A DNA stretch of 64,000 nucleotides, taken from Frigidibacter sp. ROC022. GTDB lineage: Bacteria > Pseudomonadota > Alphaproteobacteria > Rhodobacterales > Rhodobacteraceae. How positions within the stretch are numbered: the first letter of the stretch is position 1; each line of letters opens with the position of its first letter. The stretch spans positions 430,586 to 494,585 of the forward strand of contig NZ_JANQDU010000004.1 in the NCBI RefSeq assembly GCF_024723735.1. The letters run 5' to 3'. Positions 1-9,386 of this stretch are shown in pieces. The notes under the pieces are model-generated. The model ran no database searches and was not told where the DNA came from. It saw nothing but the letters and a program-made list of their open reading frames with translations. Position numbers and translations under genes: made by a program.

Positions 1-14
1 CCCGTCACCTGCCG

Positions 15-31
15 CCGGGCCCCGGGCCCGG
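15..31 (+). other. GC-rich inverted repeat upstream of phnA
   Basis: Two perfect 8-base arms (15-22 and 24-31) surround one central base. In RNA this would fold with a shorter stem. It lies just before phnA and may be the gap after an upstream gene of the same operon, possibly phnW, but nothing upstream is visible. Confidence 0.3.
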
Positions 32-64
32 CCTTTGCCCCGAAGTCAGACCCAAGGACCGCAC

Positions 65-1309
65 ATGACCCATCCCGACGCCGTCACCGCCAATGGCCGC
101 AGCTATCCCTGGCCGCGTGTCCCCGCCATTGCGATCTGTCTCGACGGCTGCGAACCGGCCTATCTCGACGTGGCCATCGACAAGGGCCTGATGCCGACCC
201 TGAAGCGGCTGCGCGAGACCGGGACCGAGCGGCGGGCGCATTCGGTGATCCCGTCCTTCACCAATCCCAACAACCTGTCGATCGCCACCGGCCGCCCGCC
301 CGCGGTGCACGGCATCTGCGGCAACTACCTGTTCGAGCCCGAAACCGGCGCCGAGGTGATGATGAACGATGTCCGCTTCCTGCGGGCGCCGACCGTGTTC
401 AGCGCCTTCCATGACGCCGGCGCGCGGGTGGCGGTGGTCACCGCCAAGGACAAGCTGCGGGCCCTGCTGGGCGCCGGGCTGACGTTTGACCAGGACCGGG
501 CGATCTGCTTCTCGGCGGAACGGTCGGACCAGACCACCAAGGCCGAGAACGGGATCGACCGGGCCAATGACTGGCTCGGCTGGCCGGTGCCCGAGGTCTA
601 TTCGGCGGAACTGTCGGAAATGGTCTTTGCCGCCGGGGTGAAGCTGCTGGCCGAGTGGAAGCCGGACGTCATGTATCTGACCACGACCGACTATGTGCAG
701 CACAAATATGCCCCCGAGCAGCCCGAGGCGCAGGCCTTCTATGCGATGTTCGACCGCTACCTGACCCAGCTCGACGCGGCGGGGGCGGCGATCGTGGTGA
801 CGGCGGATCACGGGATGAAGCCCAAGCATCTGGCCGATGGCTCTCCCGCCGTGGTCTATGTCCAGGACCTGCTGGACGACTGGCTGGGCGAGGCGGCGGC
901 GCGGGTGATCCTGCCGATCACCGACCCCTATGTGGTCCATCACGGGGCGCTCGGCAGCTTTGCCACCGCCTACCTGCCCGCCGGGGCCGATACCGCCGCG
1001 ATCATCGCCCGGCTGCGGGCGGTGCCCGGCATCACCCATGTGCTGACCCGCGACGAGGCCGTGGAACGGTTCGAGCTTCCGGCCGACCGGATCGGCGACA
1101 TCGTTCTGGTCTCGGGCGAGACGATGACGATCGGCACCTCGGCGCATCGTCACGATCTGGCGGCGCTGAACGAGCCGCTGCGCAGCCATGGCGGGCTGAC
1201 CGAACAGGAAGTGCCCTTCATCGTCAACCGCAGGATCGAGCTGCCTTCGGCCCCCGATCTGCGCAATTTCGACGCCTTCTTCTATGCCACCACGGCGGCA
1301 GCCCGATGA
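65..1309 (+). CDS. phnA: Phosphonoacetate hydrolase
   Basis: The 414-residue protein should cleave phosphonoacetate to acetate and phosphate, the last step of aminoethylphosphonate breakdown in the cytoplasm. It has the alkaline-phosphatase-fold signatures of PhnA: an N-terminal metal Asp (D27, in ICLDGCE), the nucleophile Thr in PSFTNPNN (T66), then [17 protein letters not shown] and a late SHGG. These match the two-zinc site known in the Sinorhizobium enzyme, at positions shifted by about two. The ATG at 65 is preceded by AAGGA at suitable spacing; an upstream in-frame start at 35 has none. The stop overlaps the next start (ATGA). Confidence 0.95.
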   Translation: MTHPDAVTANGRSYPWPRVPAIAICLDGCEPAYLDVAIDKGLMPTLKRLRETGTERRAHSVIPSFTNPNNLSIATGRPPAVHGICGNYLFEPETGAEVMMNDVRFLRAPTVFSAFHDAGARVAVVTAKDKLRALLGAGLTFDQDRAICFSAERSDQTTKAENGIDRANDWLGWPVPEVYSAELSEMVFAAGVKLLAEWKPDVMYLTTTDYVQHKYAPEQPEAQAFYAMFDRYLTQLDAAGAAIVVTADHGMKPKHLADGSPAVVYVQDLLDDWLGEAAARVILPITDPYVVHHGALGSFATAYLPAGADTAAIIARLRAVPGITHVLTRDEAVERFELPADRIGDIVLVSGETMTIGTSAHRHDLAALNEPLRSHGGLTEQEVPFIVNRRIELPSAPDLRNFDAFFYATTAAAR

Positions 1310-2754
1310 GCGCGCCGATCCCGATGCGGCACGAGGCGATGCGGATCGCCGGGCGCAGGGTCGACAGCCCCGAGCGGGTGCCGGTGCACTATCCCTATAC
1401 CGGCGAGCAGATCGGTTCGGTTCCGGCGGGCACCGCCGAACATGCCCGCGAGGCCTTCGCCATCGCCGCCGCCTACCGGCCCCGGCTGACCCGTTACGAG
1501 CGCCAGCAGATCCTGCTGAACGCGGCCCGGATCATCGCCGAGCGCAAGGCCGAACTGGCGCCGATCATCGTTGCGGAACTGGGCATCTCGCATGCCGACG
1601 CGCTCTATGAATGCGGCCGGGCCTATGACGTCTACACGCTGACCGGGCAGCTCTGCATTCAGGACGACGCCGAGACCTTCTCCTGCGACCTGACCCCGCA
1701 TGGCAAGGCGCGGAAGATCTACACGATGCGCGAGCCGCTGCGGGCGATCTCGGCGATCACGCCGTTCAATCACCCGCTCAACATGATCTCGCACAAGATC
1801 GCCCCGGCGATCGCCACCAACAACTGCATCGTCTGCAAGCCGACCGAACTGACCCCGCTGACCGCGATCTGGCTGGCCGATGCGCTCTACGAGGCCGGGC
1901 TGCCGCCGGAAATGCTCTCGGTCGTGACCGGCTGGCCGGGCGATATCGGCGAGGAGATGATCACCAATCCGGACTACGAGCTGATCACCTTCACCGGCGG
2001 GGTGCCGGTGGGCAAGATGATCGCCGCCAAGGCGGTCTACAAGCGGCAGGTGCTGGAACTGGGCGGGAACGATCCGCTGATCGTCTGCTCCGACCTTTCC
2101 GATGCCGATCTGGCCCGGGCCGCCGATCTGGCGGTGGCCGGGGCGACCAAGAACTCGGGCCAGCGCTGCACGGCGGTGAAGCGGATCCTGGTGCAGGAGA
2201 GCGTGGCGGAGCGTTTCGTGCCGCTGGTGCTGGAGCGGGCCAGGGCGCTGCGCTTCGGCGACCCGATGGACCCGGCGACCGAGCTGGGCTGCGTGGTTCA
2301 CGAACGCGCCGCCGAGACCTTCGAGGCGCGGGTGGGGGCGGCCGAGGCGATGGGCGCCAGGGTGCTCTATCATCCGGCGCGGCAGGGCGCGCTGCTGCCG
2401 CCGATCGTGGTGGATCATGTCCCGCACGAAAGCGAGCTGGTGATGCAGGAGACCTTCGGCCCGATCATTCCCATCGTCCGGGTACCGGATGACGACGCGG
2501 CGACGCAGGCGGTGTCCAATGCCACCGCCTTCGGCCTGTCGGCGGGGGTCTGCACCAACGACTGGCGCCGGATGCGCGCCTATATCGAGGGGCTGGTGGT
2601 CGGCACGGTGAACATCTGGGAAGTGCCCGGCTACCGGATCGAGATGTCGCCCTTCGGCGGGATCAAGGATTCGGGCAACGGCTACAAGGAAGGCGCCATC
2701 GAGGCGATGAAATCCTATACCAACGTCAAGACCTACTCGCTGCCCTGGGGGTAG
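1306..2754 (+). CDS. phnY: Phosphonoacetaldehyde dehydrogenase (aldehyde dehydrogenase family)
   Basis: A 482-residue NAD(P)-dependent aldehyde dehydrogenase. The catalytic Cys is residue 288 (SGQRCTA) and the general-base Glu is residue 251 (LELGGNDP), both in normal order and spacing, and the length is that of the family. Its place between phnA and the PbfA-like lyase fits PhnY, which oxidises phosphonoacetaldehyde to phosphonoacetate. The start is set by the 4-base ATGA overlap with phnA, which implies translational coupling. Family membership is certain; substrate assignment rests partly on context. Confidence 0.93.
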   Translation: MSAPIPMRHEAMRIAGRRVDSPERVPVHYPYTGEQIGSVPAGTAEHAREAFAIAAAYRPRLTRYERQQILLNAARIIAERKAELAPIIVAELGISHADALYECGRAYDVYTLTGQLCIQDDAETFSCDLTPHGKARKIYTMREPLRAISAITPFNHPLNMISHKIAPAIATNNCIVCKPTELTPLTAIWLADALYEAGLPPEMLSVVTGWPGDIGEEMITNPDYELITFTGGVPVGKMIAAKAVYKRQVLELGGNDPLIVCSDLSDADLARAADLAVAGATKNSGQRCTAVKRILVQESVAERFVPLVLERARALRFGDPMDPATELGCVVHERAAETFEARVGAAEAMGARVLYHPARQGALLPPIVVDHVPHESELVMQETFGPIIPIVRVPDDDAATQAVSNATAFGLSAGVCTNDWRRMRAYIEGLVVGTVNIWEVPGYRIEMSPFGGIKDSGNGYKEGAIEAMKSYTNVKTYSLPWG

Positions 2755-2864
2755 GTCGGAGAGATCGGCCCGCCGCCCTTCGCGCAAGACCTCGGAACAT
2801 GGGCGTCATGGAATACCCGGGCGGCGACGGACCGCGCCCCGGCAGCACAAAGGACCCCCGCGCC

Positions 2865-4226
2865 ATGCAGCACACCGAAGGCGACGCCAACACCTCTCCG
2901 GCCCGGGTCCGCTGGGCCGAAGGGCTGGACGATCCGGCCACCGCCCGGCTGCTGGAACGCGACAGCCGCGCCTTCCTGCACCAGTCGCTCTCGACGCCCT
3001 GCCTTTCCACCATCGCCAAGGCCGAGGGGATCTGGATCGAGGACACTGCCGGGCGGCGCTTCATGGATTTCCACGGCAACTCCGTGCATCACATCGGCTA
3101 CGGCCACCCGCGCCTTGTCGCCGCGCTGAAGGCACAGCTGGACGGGCTCACCTTCTCGCCGCGCCGCTTCACCAACGAGGTCTCGGTCGAACTGGCCGAG
3201 CAGCTGGGCGGGCTGGCGCCCGGCGGGCTGAGCAAGGTGCTGTTCACCACCGGCGGCTCGGATGCCAACGAGGTGGCGCTGAAACTCGCCCGCGCCGCGA
3301 CCGGCCGGTTCAAGACGCTGAGCTTCTGGGATGCTTTCCACGGCGCCGGTTTCGGCGCCTCCAGCGTCGGCGGCGAGGCGACATTCCGCTCGGGTATCGC
3401 CGGGCCGCTGCTGCCGGGTGCCGAACATGTCGCGCCGTTCCACTGCTATCACTGCCCCTATGGCCATCCCGGCCCGGACAGCTGCGCCCTCGCCTGCGCG
3501 AAGATGCTCGATTACGTCCTGGGCCGCGAAGGCGATATCGCCGCCGTCATCGCCGAGCCGATGCGCGCCACCCCGGTGGTGCCGCCACCGGGCTTCTGGG
3601 CCGAGGTCCGGGCCGCCTGCGACCGGCACGGCACGCTGCTGATCTTCGACGAAATCCCGACCGGTCTCGGCAAGACCGGCAGGATGTTCGCCTTCCAGCA
3701 TGACGAGGTGCAGCCCGACATCATCACGCTCGGCAAGGCACTGGGCGGAGGTATCCTGCCCGTTGCGGCGGTGCTGGCCCGGGCCGAGCTGGATGTCGCC
3801 GGCGACTTCGCCATCGGTCACTACACGCATGAGAAGAACCCGGTCACCGCCCGCGCCGCGCTGACCACGCTGGACATCATTCGGGACGAGGGCCTGGCCG
3901 AGCGCGCCGACAGGCTGGGCCGGGCGGCGATGGAGCGGCTGCGCGGCCTGCTTTCGATCCCGCATGTCGGCGACGTCCGGGGCAGGGGGCTGATGTTCGG
4001 GGTCGAGATCGTGGCCGACCGCGACAGCCGGACCCCGGACCCCGACCGTGCCGAACGGGTATTCTACCGCTGCCTCGATCAGGGCCTGAGCTTCAAGATC
4101 AGCGCCGGCAACGTGCTGACCCTCTCGCCTCCGCTGACCATCCCCGAGCCGGATCTGGACCGGGCGCTGGCCATCGTCGAGGCGGCGGTCCGGGCCGAGA
4201 GCCGAGCCGGGCCGGGCGACCTATAA
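2865..4226 (+). CDS. pbfA: PLP-dependent class III aminotransferase-fold enzyme, probable (R)-1-hydroxy-2-aminoethylphosphonate ammonia-lyase
   Basis: 453 residues with the class III aminotransferase fold. The PLP lysine is K291 (TLGKALGGG), with FDEIPTGLGKTG about 30 residues before it. In bacteria this subgroup sits beside phnW, phnA and phnY, where PbfA is known to turn (R)-1-hydroxy-2-aminoethylphosphonate into phosphonoacetaldehyde and ammonia. The start at 2865 (MQHTEGD) is preferred because family proteins begin with a similar HTEGD stretch; in-frame ATGs at 2799 and 2808 are alternatives and no Shine-Dalgarno site is clear. No phnW is visible in the window. A true transaminase cannot be excluded from sequence alone. 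Confidence 0.8.
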   Translation: MQHTEGDANTSPARVRWAEGLDDPATARLLERDSRAFLHQSLSTPCLSTIAKAEGIWIEDTAGRRFMDFHGNSVHHIGYGHPRLVAALKAQLDGLTFSPRRFTNEVSVELAEQLGGLAPGGLSKVLFTTGGSDANEVALKLARAATGRFKTLSFWDAFHGAGFGASSVGGEATFRSGIAGPLLPGAEHVAPFHCYHCPYGHPGPDSCALACAKMLDYVLGREGDIAAVIAEPMRATPVVPPPGFWAEVRAACDRHGTLLIFDEIPTGLGKTGRMFAFQHDEVQPDIITLGKALGGGILPVAAVLARAELDVAGDFAIGHYTHEKNPVTARAALTTLDIIRDEGLAERADRLGRAAMERLRGLLSIPHVGDVRGRGLMFGVEIVADRDSRTPDPDRAERVFYRCLDQGLSFKISAGNVLTLSPPLTIPEPDLDRALAIVEAAVRAESRAGPGDL

Positions 4227-4250
4227 GTCTGGATGTCCGGATCATCAGAC
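4227..4250 (+). promoter_or_regulatory. 24-bp dyad, possible operator
   Basis: The bases directly after the pbfA stop read GTCTG-N4-TCCGGA-N4-CAGAC, a dyad with perfect outer and inner arms. No T-run follows, so an operator is more likely than a terminator. It lies about 70 bases upstream of the Pho-box-like repeat before the importer genes. Confidence 0.4.
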
Positions 4251-4318
4251 AAATAGATTTCCCTTATCGGTCCTCTCGCCTACACTCGGGCGATGGAAGG
4301 GCCTGCAATCGCCCTCTC

Positions 4319-4348
4319 TTGTCATGTGCCTGTAACAAAGACCGTCAC
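4319..4348 (+). promoter_or_regulatory. Pho-box-like direct repeat upstream of the phosphonate importer
   Basis: TTGTCAT-GTGC-CTGTAAC gives two 7-base repeats 11 bases apart, close to the PhoB box CTGTCAT-N4-CTGTCAC. A weaker third repeat (CCGTCAC, 4342-4348) follows after 12 bases. The site is about 80 bases before the binding-protein start, where a PhoB-activated promoter would sit. This suggests induction under phosphate starvation. Confidence 0.55.
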
Positions 4349-4429
4349 ATAAGACGGCGCTGCGGGACCGACAGAGGTGAAGGGGCGCAGGCGAATTGCG
4401 ATGAAGAACGACTACAACAGGGGACAATC

Positions 4430-5449
4430 ATGACACCGATCAAAACGCTGATCCCGGCGGCCATTCTGGCCATCCTGGGGGCCGAGGCCGCGCTGGCCGA
4501 GACCGAACTGACGGTCTACACCGCCGTCGAAGCCGAGGACCTGGAGCGCTACGCTGCCACGTTCAACGAGGATCACCCGGACATCAAGATCAACTGGGTC
4601 CGCGATTCGACCGGCGTCGTGACCGCCAAGCTGCTGGCCGAAAAGAACAATCCGCAGGCCGACGTGGTCTGGGGCCTGGCCGCGACCTCGCTGCTGGTGC
4701 TCAAGACGGAAGGCATGCTCGAACCCTATGCCCCGGCGGGTCTCGACAAGCTCTCGCCGCAGTTCCGCGACAGCGACACGCCGCCCTCCTGGGTCGGCAT
4801 GGACGCCTGGGTGGCGGCGCTGTGCTACAACACCGTGGAAGGCGAGAAGCTGGGCGTTCCGGCGCCGACCTCCTGGGCCGACCTGATCAAGCCGGAATAC
4901 AAGGGCCATGTGGTGATGCCGAATCCGGCCTCGTCCGGCACCGGCTTCCTCGATGTCTCGTCCTGGCTGCAGCTGATGGGCGAAGAGGGCGGCTGGGCCT
5001 ATATGGACGCGCTGCACGAGAACATCGCCGCCTATACCCACTCGGGTTCCAAGCCCTGCCGGATGGCGGGTGCCGGGGAAGCGGTCGTCGGCGTGTCCTT
5101 CGCCTTCCGCGGCGCCAAGACCAAGATCGAAGGCGCGCCGATCGAGATCATCATTCCTTCGGAAGGCATCGGCTGGGACATGGAAGCGACGGCAATCGTC
5201 GCCGGAACCGCCAATGAAGAGGCCGCGAAGACCCTTGTCGATTGGTCGATCAGCCCGAAGGCGATGGAGATGTACAACGTCGGTTACGCGGTCGTCGCGA
5301 TCCCCGGCATGGCCAAGCCGGTGGAGCACTTCCCCGACAACATCCCCGAGATGATGATCGACAACAACTTCGAATATGCGGCCAACAACCGCGAGAAGAT
5401 CCTGTCGGAATGGACCGCGCGCTACGACGGCAAGTCCGAACCCAAGTAA
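4430..5449 (+). CDS. Aminoethylphosphonate-type ABC transporter, periplasmic binding protein
   Basis: 339 residues. A signal peptide of about 23 residues ends in EAALA before ETELTVYTA. The mature part is a family 1 solute-binding protein of the iron/phosphonate type, with the opening LTVYTAVEAEDLERY typical of the putative 2-aminoethylphosphonate binding proteins (PhnS2 type). ATPase and permease genes follow directly, after the phosphonate catabolic genes. The substrate could be aminoethylphosphonate or its hydroxylated form; sequence does not decide this. The start is the first ATG that yields a clean signal peptide; an ATG at 4401 lies upstream. Confidence 0.85.
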   Translation: MTPIKTLIPAAILAILGAEAALAETELTVYTAVEAEDLERYAATFNEDHPDIKINWVRDSTGVVTAKLLAEKNNPQADVVWGLAATSLLVLKTEGMLEPYAPAGLDKLSPQFRDSDTPPSWVGMDAWVAALCYNTVEGEKLGVPAPTSWADLIKPEYKGHVVMPNPASSGTGFLDVSSWLQLMGEEGGWAYMDALHENIAAYTHSGSKPCRMAGAGEAVVGVSFAFRGAKTKIEGAPIEIIIPSEGIGWDMEATAIVAGTANEEAAKTLVDWSISPKAMEMYNVGYAVVAIPGMAKPVEHFPDNIPEMMIDNNFEYAANNREKILSEWTARYDGKSEPK

Positions 5450-5457
5450 GCGGGTGC

Positions 5458-5503
5458 CGCCCGGCCCGTGTCTCGGCTATGATGCAGGGGCACGGGTCGG
5501 GCG
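5458..5503 (+). other. Intercistronic hairpin after the phosphonate-binding-protein gene
   Basis: A 13-bp stem (5458-5470 with 5491-5503, one G-U pair) closes a 20-base loop. It starts 8 bases after the stop codon and has no T-run. Such stems commonly protect upstream mRNA or attenuate downstream expression, so binding protein exceeds membrane parts. Confidence 0.6.
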
Positions 5504-5542
5504 TTGCCTTGCCTACCCTTTCTCCAGCTTGCCGGAGTTCCG

Positions 5543-6676
5543 ATGAGTGTGACGACCACCGATGCAGCGGCTGATCCGGCCGAGCCTGCAAAGACGCCGC
5601 CCGAAGCCTATCTGACGATCCGGGGGCTGTGGAAAAGCTTCGGCGACTTCATTGCCTTGCGGGACATCTCTCTGAGTGTCGCGCAGGGCGAGTTCATTTG
5701 TTTCCTGGGCCCTTCGGGCTGTGGCAAGACCACGCTGCTGCGGGCCATCGCGGGGCTGGACCCGCAATCGCGCGGCACCATCATCCAGGGCGGGCGCGAT
5801 GTTTCGGTGCTGCCGGCTTCGGCCCGCGACTATGGCATCGTGTTCCAGTCCTATGCGCTGTTTCCCAACCTGACGGTCGAACGCAACGTGGCCTTCGGGC
5901 TGGAAAACACCGGCGTGCCGCGGGCCAAGGTCACGGCGCGGGTGGCCGAACTGCTGGAACTGGTCGGCCTGCCGGAACAGGCGCAGAAATACCCCGCCCA
6001 GCTTTCGGGCGGGCAACAGCAGCGGATCGCGCTGGCCCGGGCCATCGCCATCGGTCCGGGGTTGCTGTTGCTGGACGAGCCGCTGTCGGCACTGGACGCC
6101 AAGGTGCGGGTCCATCTGCGGCACGAGATCAAGGAATTGCAGCGCAAGCTGGGGGTGACGACGATCATGGTCACCCATGACCAGGAAGAGGCGCTGTCGA
6201 TGGCCGACCGGATCGTGGTGATGAACCATGGCGGGATCGAGCAGATCGGCACCCCGACGGAAATCTACCGGCATCCGGCCACGCTCTTCGTGGCGGATTT
6301 CATCGGCGAGACCAATCGTGTCTCGGCCACGCTCCGGGGCGGCAAGGTTGCGCTTGGCAAGGCCGAGCTGCGGGCCGAGACCGACCTGCCCGAGGGCACC
6401 GGCGTGACCGTCGCGGTGCGGCCCGAGGACATCCTGCCCCATGCCGGCGGCCATGAGGCGGCGGGCGAGAACCGGCTGGCGGTGACCATCGCGGACATGG
6501 AGTTTCTCGGTTCCTACTGGCGGGTGCATCTGAGCGGCGAGGCGCTGGAAGGCGTGCCGCTGGTGGCGAATTTCTCGATGAACGCGGTGCGGCGGTTGCG
6601 GCTGTCGGTCGGGCGCGCGATCACCGTGGAACTGCCCGCGGACCGGGTGCTGCTGTTTCCGGAGTCGCGGAAATGA
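5543..6676 (+). CDS. phnT: Aminoethylphosphonate-type ABC transporter, ATP-binding protein
   Basis: 377 residues. Walker A GPSGCGKTT starts near residue 56, the Q-loop is in VFQSYALF, the signature is LSGGQQQR, Walker B is LLLLDEP, the D-loop is SALDAK and the switch His is in VTHDQEEA. A C-terminal TOBE-like region (from about residue 280) is typical of spermidine/iron/phosphonate importers. It powers the permease in the next gene, whose start overlaps this stop (ATGA). The N-terminus has about 25 Ala/Pro-rich residues before the ATPase domain. Confidence 0.88.
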   Translation: MSVTTTDAAADPAEPAKTPPEAYLTIRGLWKSFGDFIALRDISLSVAQGEFICFLGPSGCGKTTLLRAIAGLDPQSRGTIIQGGRDVSVLPASARDYGIVFQSYALFPNLTVERNVAFGLENTGVPRAKVTARVAELLELVGLPEQAQKYPAQLSGGQQQRIALARAIAIGPGLLLLDEPLSALDAKVRVHLRHEIKELQRKLGVTTIMVTHDQEEALSMADRIVVMNHGGIEQIGTPTEIYRHPATLFVADFIGETNRVSATLRGGKVALGKAELRAETDLPEGTGVTVAVRPEDILPHAGGHEAAGENRLAVTIADMEFLGSYWRVHLSGEALEGVPLVANFSMNAVRRLRLSVGRAITVELPADRVLLFPESRK

Positions 6677-8685
6677 GCGTGACCGGGGCCGAGACGCTTC
6701 CGCCGGGCCGCGAGCCGAGGATCCGGCTGGACCGTGACGGGATCGTCAAGCGGCTCTTCATGGGGATCATCGCGCTCTACCTGCTGGTGGCGCTGGCGCT
6801 GCCGCTCTACGCGATGCTGTCGAAGAGCTTCGTCACCTATCGCTTCGACCTGACCGCCTATGAATTCCAGGTGTCCGACGAGGACCGGGTCTTCGGCGAA
6901 CCGGTCAGCGCCGCCGATCTGAACGAGGAATTGCAGGTCTTCACCGATCAGCAACTGCATTCCTCCTCGGACGGCAGGCTGACGGCGGTGGACCTGTTCC
7001 CCGAGTTCAACTTCCGCAGCAAGGTGCTCTACCGGATGCGGGGCACCAAGGAGCACGCGCCGTGGCTGGTCGGGCTCGACCCGCAGGACACGACCGAGTG
7101 GCAGGAATACGATTCCAACACCTTCCGCCGGATCAACCTGCGGCCGGTGGCGTCGGTCGGGGTGCAGAACTACCGGGCCTATTTCTCGAACCCCTCGCTG
7201 GTCTCCTCGATCGAGAATTCGCTGTTCATCGCGACGATCTCGACCGTCATCACGGTGTTGGCGGCCTTCGGCTTTGCCTATGCGCTGAGCCGGACCTGCA
7301 TGCGGTTCAAGTCCACCTTCCGGCTGATCGCGATGATGCCGATCCTGGTGCCGTCGCTGCTGCCGGGGATCGCGCTGATCTACCTGTTCGGCAATCAGGG
7401 CATGCTGAAGAACCTGCTGTTCGGGCATAGCATCTACGGCCCGCTGGGGATCGTCATCGGCTCGGTCTTCTTCACCTTTCCGCATGCGATGATCATCATC
7501 ACCACGGCGTTGTCGATCTCGGACCAGCGGCAATACGAGGCGGCCGAAAGCCTGCGCGCCTCGGCCTGGCGGACCTTCTGGACCGTGACGGTGCCAAGCG
7601 CACGCTACGGGCTGATCTCGGCCGCCTTCGTGGTCTTCACCCTGGTGATCACCGATTTCGGCCTGCCCAAGGTGATCGGAGGCCAGTACAACGTCCTGGC
7701 AATCGACATCTACAAGCAGGTGATCGGCCAGCAGAATTTCGAGATGGGCGCGGTGGTCTCGGTGGTGCTGCTGGTGCCTGCGGTGCTGGCCTTCATCGTC
7801 GATCGGCAGGTGCAGAAGAAGCAGGTCTCGCTGCTCTCGGCCCGTTCGGTCCCGTTCCAGCCCCGTCCGAACCCCAGGAAAGACCGGCTGGCGCTGCTCT
7901 GGTGCCTGATCGTGGCGGTGTTCATCGCCGGGATCATCGCGGTCTGCCAGTTCGCGGCGCTGATCAAGTTCTGGCCCTATGACCTGAGCCTGTCGTTAAA
8001 GAACTATGCCTTCGACCGGATGGACGGCGGCGGCTGGGCGGCCTATCGAAACTCGATCCGGCTGGCACTGCTGACCGCCGGGATCGGCACCACGATCATC
8101 TTCATCGGCGCCTACATGGTCGAGAAGATCGACGGGTTCAGAACCGGGCGGGCGCTGTTCCAGTTCCTCGCCATGCTGCCGATGGCGGTGCCGGGCATGG
8201 TGCTGGGTCTGGCCTATATCTTCTTCTTCAACGATCCGGCCAATCCGCTGAATCCGATCTACGGCACGATGACCATCCTGGTCGTTTCGACCGTCACCCA
8301 TTTCTACACCGTCGGCCACCTGACCGCGCTGACCGCGCTGAAACAGATCGACGCCGAGTTCGAGCCGGTCGCGGCCTCGCTCGGGCAGCCGTTCTGGCGG
8401 CTGTTCGCGCGGGTCACGGTGCCGGTCTGCCTGCCGGCCGTGCTGGACATCTCGATCTACATGTTCGTCAACGCGATGACGACGGTCTCGGCGGTGGTGT
8501 TCCTCTATTCGACCCATACCGCGCTGGCCTCGGTCGCGGTGCTGAACATGGACGATGCCGGCTTCATCGCCTCGGCGGCGGCAATGGGGATGATGATCTT
8601 CTACACCAACGCGGCGGCACGGGCGCTGCATGCGCTGGCCTCGCGGCGGGTGCTGCGCCGGACCCAGGCCTGGCGGGCCCGCTAG
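6673..8685 (+). CDS. Aminoethylphosphonate-type ABC transporter, fused double permease
   Basis: 670 residues with two BinPDT (permease) domains in one chain, roughly residues 170-385 and 460-660, each with an EAA-type loop (QYEAAESLRASAWRTF; EFEPVAASLGQPFWRLF). Between the first membrane segment (about 28-50) and the next (about 185) is a hydrophilic stretch of roughly 120 residues, probably periplasmic. This layout fits the putative 2-aminoethylphosphonate permease (PhnU2-type). A single gene replaces the PhnU/PhnV pair, so the importer is complete with the two genes upstream. Confidence 0.85.
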   Translation: MSVTGAETLPPGREPRIRLDRDGIVKRLFMGIIALYLLVALALPLYAMLSKSFVTYRFDLTAYEFQVSDEDRVFGEPVSAADLNEELQVFTDQQLHSSSDGRLTAVDLFPEFNFRSKVLYRMRGTKEHAPWLVGLDPQDTTEWQEYDSNTFRRINLRPVASVGVQNYRAYFSNPSLVSSIENSLFIATISTVITVLAAFGFAYALSRTCMRFKSTFRLIAMMPILVPSLLPGIALIYLFGNQGMLKNLLFGHSIYGPLGIVIGSVFFTFPHAMIIITTALSISDQRQYEAAESLRASAWRTFWTVTVPSARYGLISAAFVVFTLVITDFGLPKVIGGQYNVLAIDIYKQVIGQQNFEMGAVVSVVLLVPAVLAFIVDRQVQKKQVSLLSARSVPFQPRPNPRKDRLALLWCLIVAVFIAGIIAVCQFAALIKFWPYDLSLSLKNYAFDRMDGGGWAAYRNSIRLALLTAGIGTTIIFIGAYMVEKIDGFRTGRALFQFLAMLPMAVPGMVLGLAYIFFFNDPANPLNPIYGTMTILVVSTVTHFYTVGHLTALTALKQIDAEFEPVAASLGQPFWRLFARVTVPVCLPAVLDISIYMFVNAMTTVSAVVFLYSTHTALASVAVLNMDDAGFIASAAAMGMMIFYTNAAARALHALASRRVLRRTQAWRAR

Positions 8686-8733
8686 GCGGGCCTCCGATCT
8701 GGACAAGAGCCCGGCAAACGCCGACACTTCCCC

Positions 8734-8744
8734 GACAACTTGTC
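8734..8744 (+). promoter_or_regulatory. Short perfect dyad upstream of the regulator gene
   Basis: GACAA-C-TTGTC lies 17 bases before the regulator start. Its size and place would suit autoregulation, but it overlaps the region just before the ribosome-binding site and could be chance. Confidence 0.3.
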
Positions 8745-8761
8745 AGGGATATTTCAGCACT

Positions 8762-9286
8762 ATGTCCGAGCAAAAGCCTGGAAACAGCCCGCCGATCGTC
8801 TCGTCCCGGCACCTGGCCGAGGGGGCGGGATGGGAATCATCGGAATTCGAATACGGGCTGATCATCGCCTACAACGGCTTTTCGCGCTGGATGACCCGTT
8901 GCATGGCCGCCGCCGGCCAGCCCGAGATGAGCGCGTTGGAAATCCTGGTGCTGCACAATGTCAATTCTCGCGACCGCGACAAGCGGCTGACCGACATCGC
9001 CTTTCTGCTGAATGTCGAGGACAGCCACACGGTGAACTACGCGCTGCGGAAACTGCTGAAGCTGGGGCTGCTGGAAAGCGAGAAACGCGGCAAGGAAGTG
9101 TTCTATCGCGCCTCGGCCCAGGGCCGGGCGCTGTGCGAGGCCTATCGGCAGGTGCGCCAGCAATGCCTGCTGGACGGGCTGGGGCGCATGGACATCACCG
9201 GCGAGGACCTGCGCGAGATCGCCGCCAGCCTGCGGGCGTTGTCCGGGCTCTATGATCAGGCCAGCCGGGCAGCGGCCTCGCTGTAG
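8762..9286 (+). CDS. MarR-like winged-helix regulator linked to phosphonate genes
   Basis: 174 residues. A winged-helix domain spans about residues 55-120: helix-turn-helix around MSALEILVLHNV and IAFLLNVEDSHTVNYALRKLLKLGLL, then a basic wing with KRGKEVFYRAS. It belongs to a MarR-like group often found beside transport operons. It lies 76 bases after the permease gene on the same strand and probably controls the region; its ligand is unknown. The start at 8762 follows AGGGA at rather long spacing. Confidence 0.75.
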   Translation: MSEQKPGNSPPIVSSRHLAEGAGWESSEFEYGLIIAYNGFSRWMTRCMAAAGQPEMSALEILVLHNVNSRDRDKRLTDIAFLLNVEDSHTVNYALRKLLKLGLLESEKRGKEVFYRASAQGRALCEAYRQVRQQCLLDGLGRMDITGEDLREIAASLRALSGLYDQASRAAASL

Positions 9287-9298
9287 GGGCGGAAGGGA

Positions 9299-9322
9299 AG
9301 GGTGCGTGACATCGCGCACCCT
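9299..9322. terminator. Hairpin between convergent regulator and TRAP genes
   Basis: A perfect 8-bp stem (AGGGTGCG with CGCACCCT) closes an 8-base loop, 13 bases after the regulator stop and between two convergent genes. No T-run follows on either strand, so it would be a weak or Rho-assisted terminator. Confidence 0.4.
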
Positions 9323-9386
9323 GCGCGCCTCCTGCGGGTGGCATGCCGGCACCCTCCACGCCGTGCCGCCGATCCGTGCCGGATCA

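Noticed and set aside
655..1305. An N-terminal extension of the phnY frame into phnA
   Set aside because: The extension lies wholly inside phnA in another frame; the ATGA overlap at 1306 gives the normal aldehyde dehydrogenase start.
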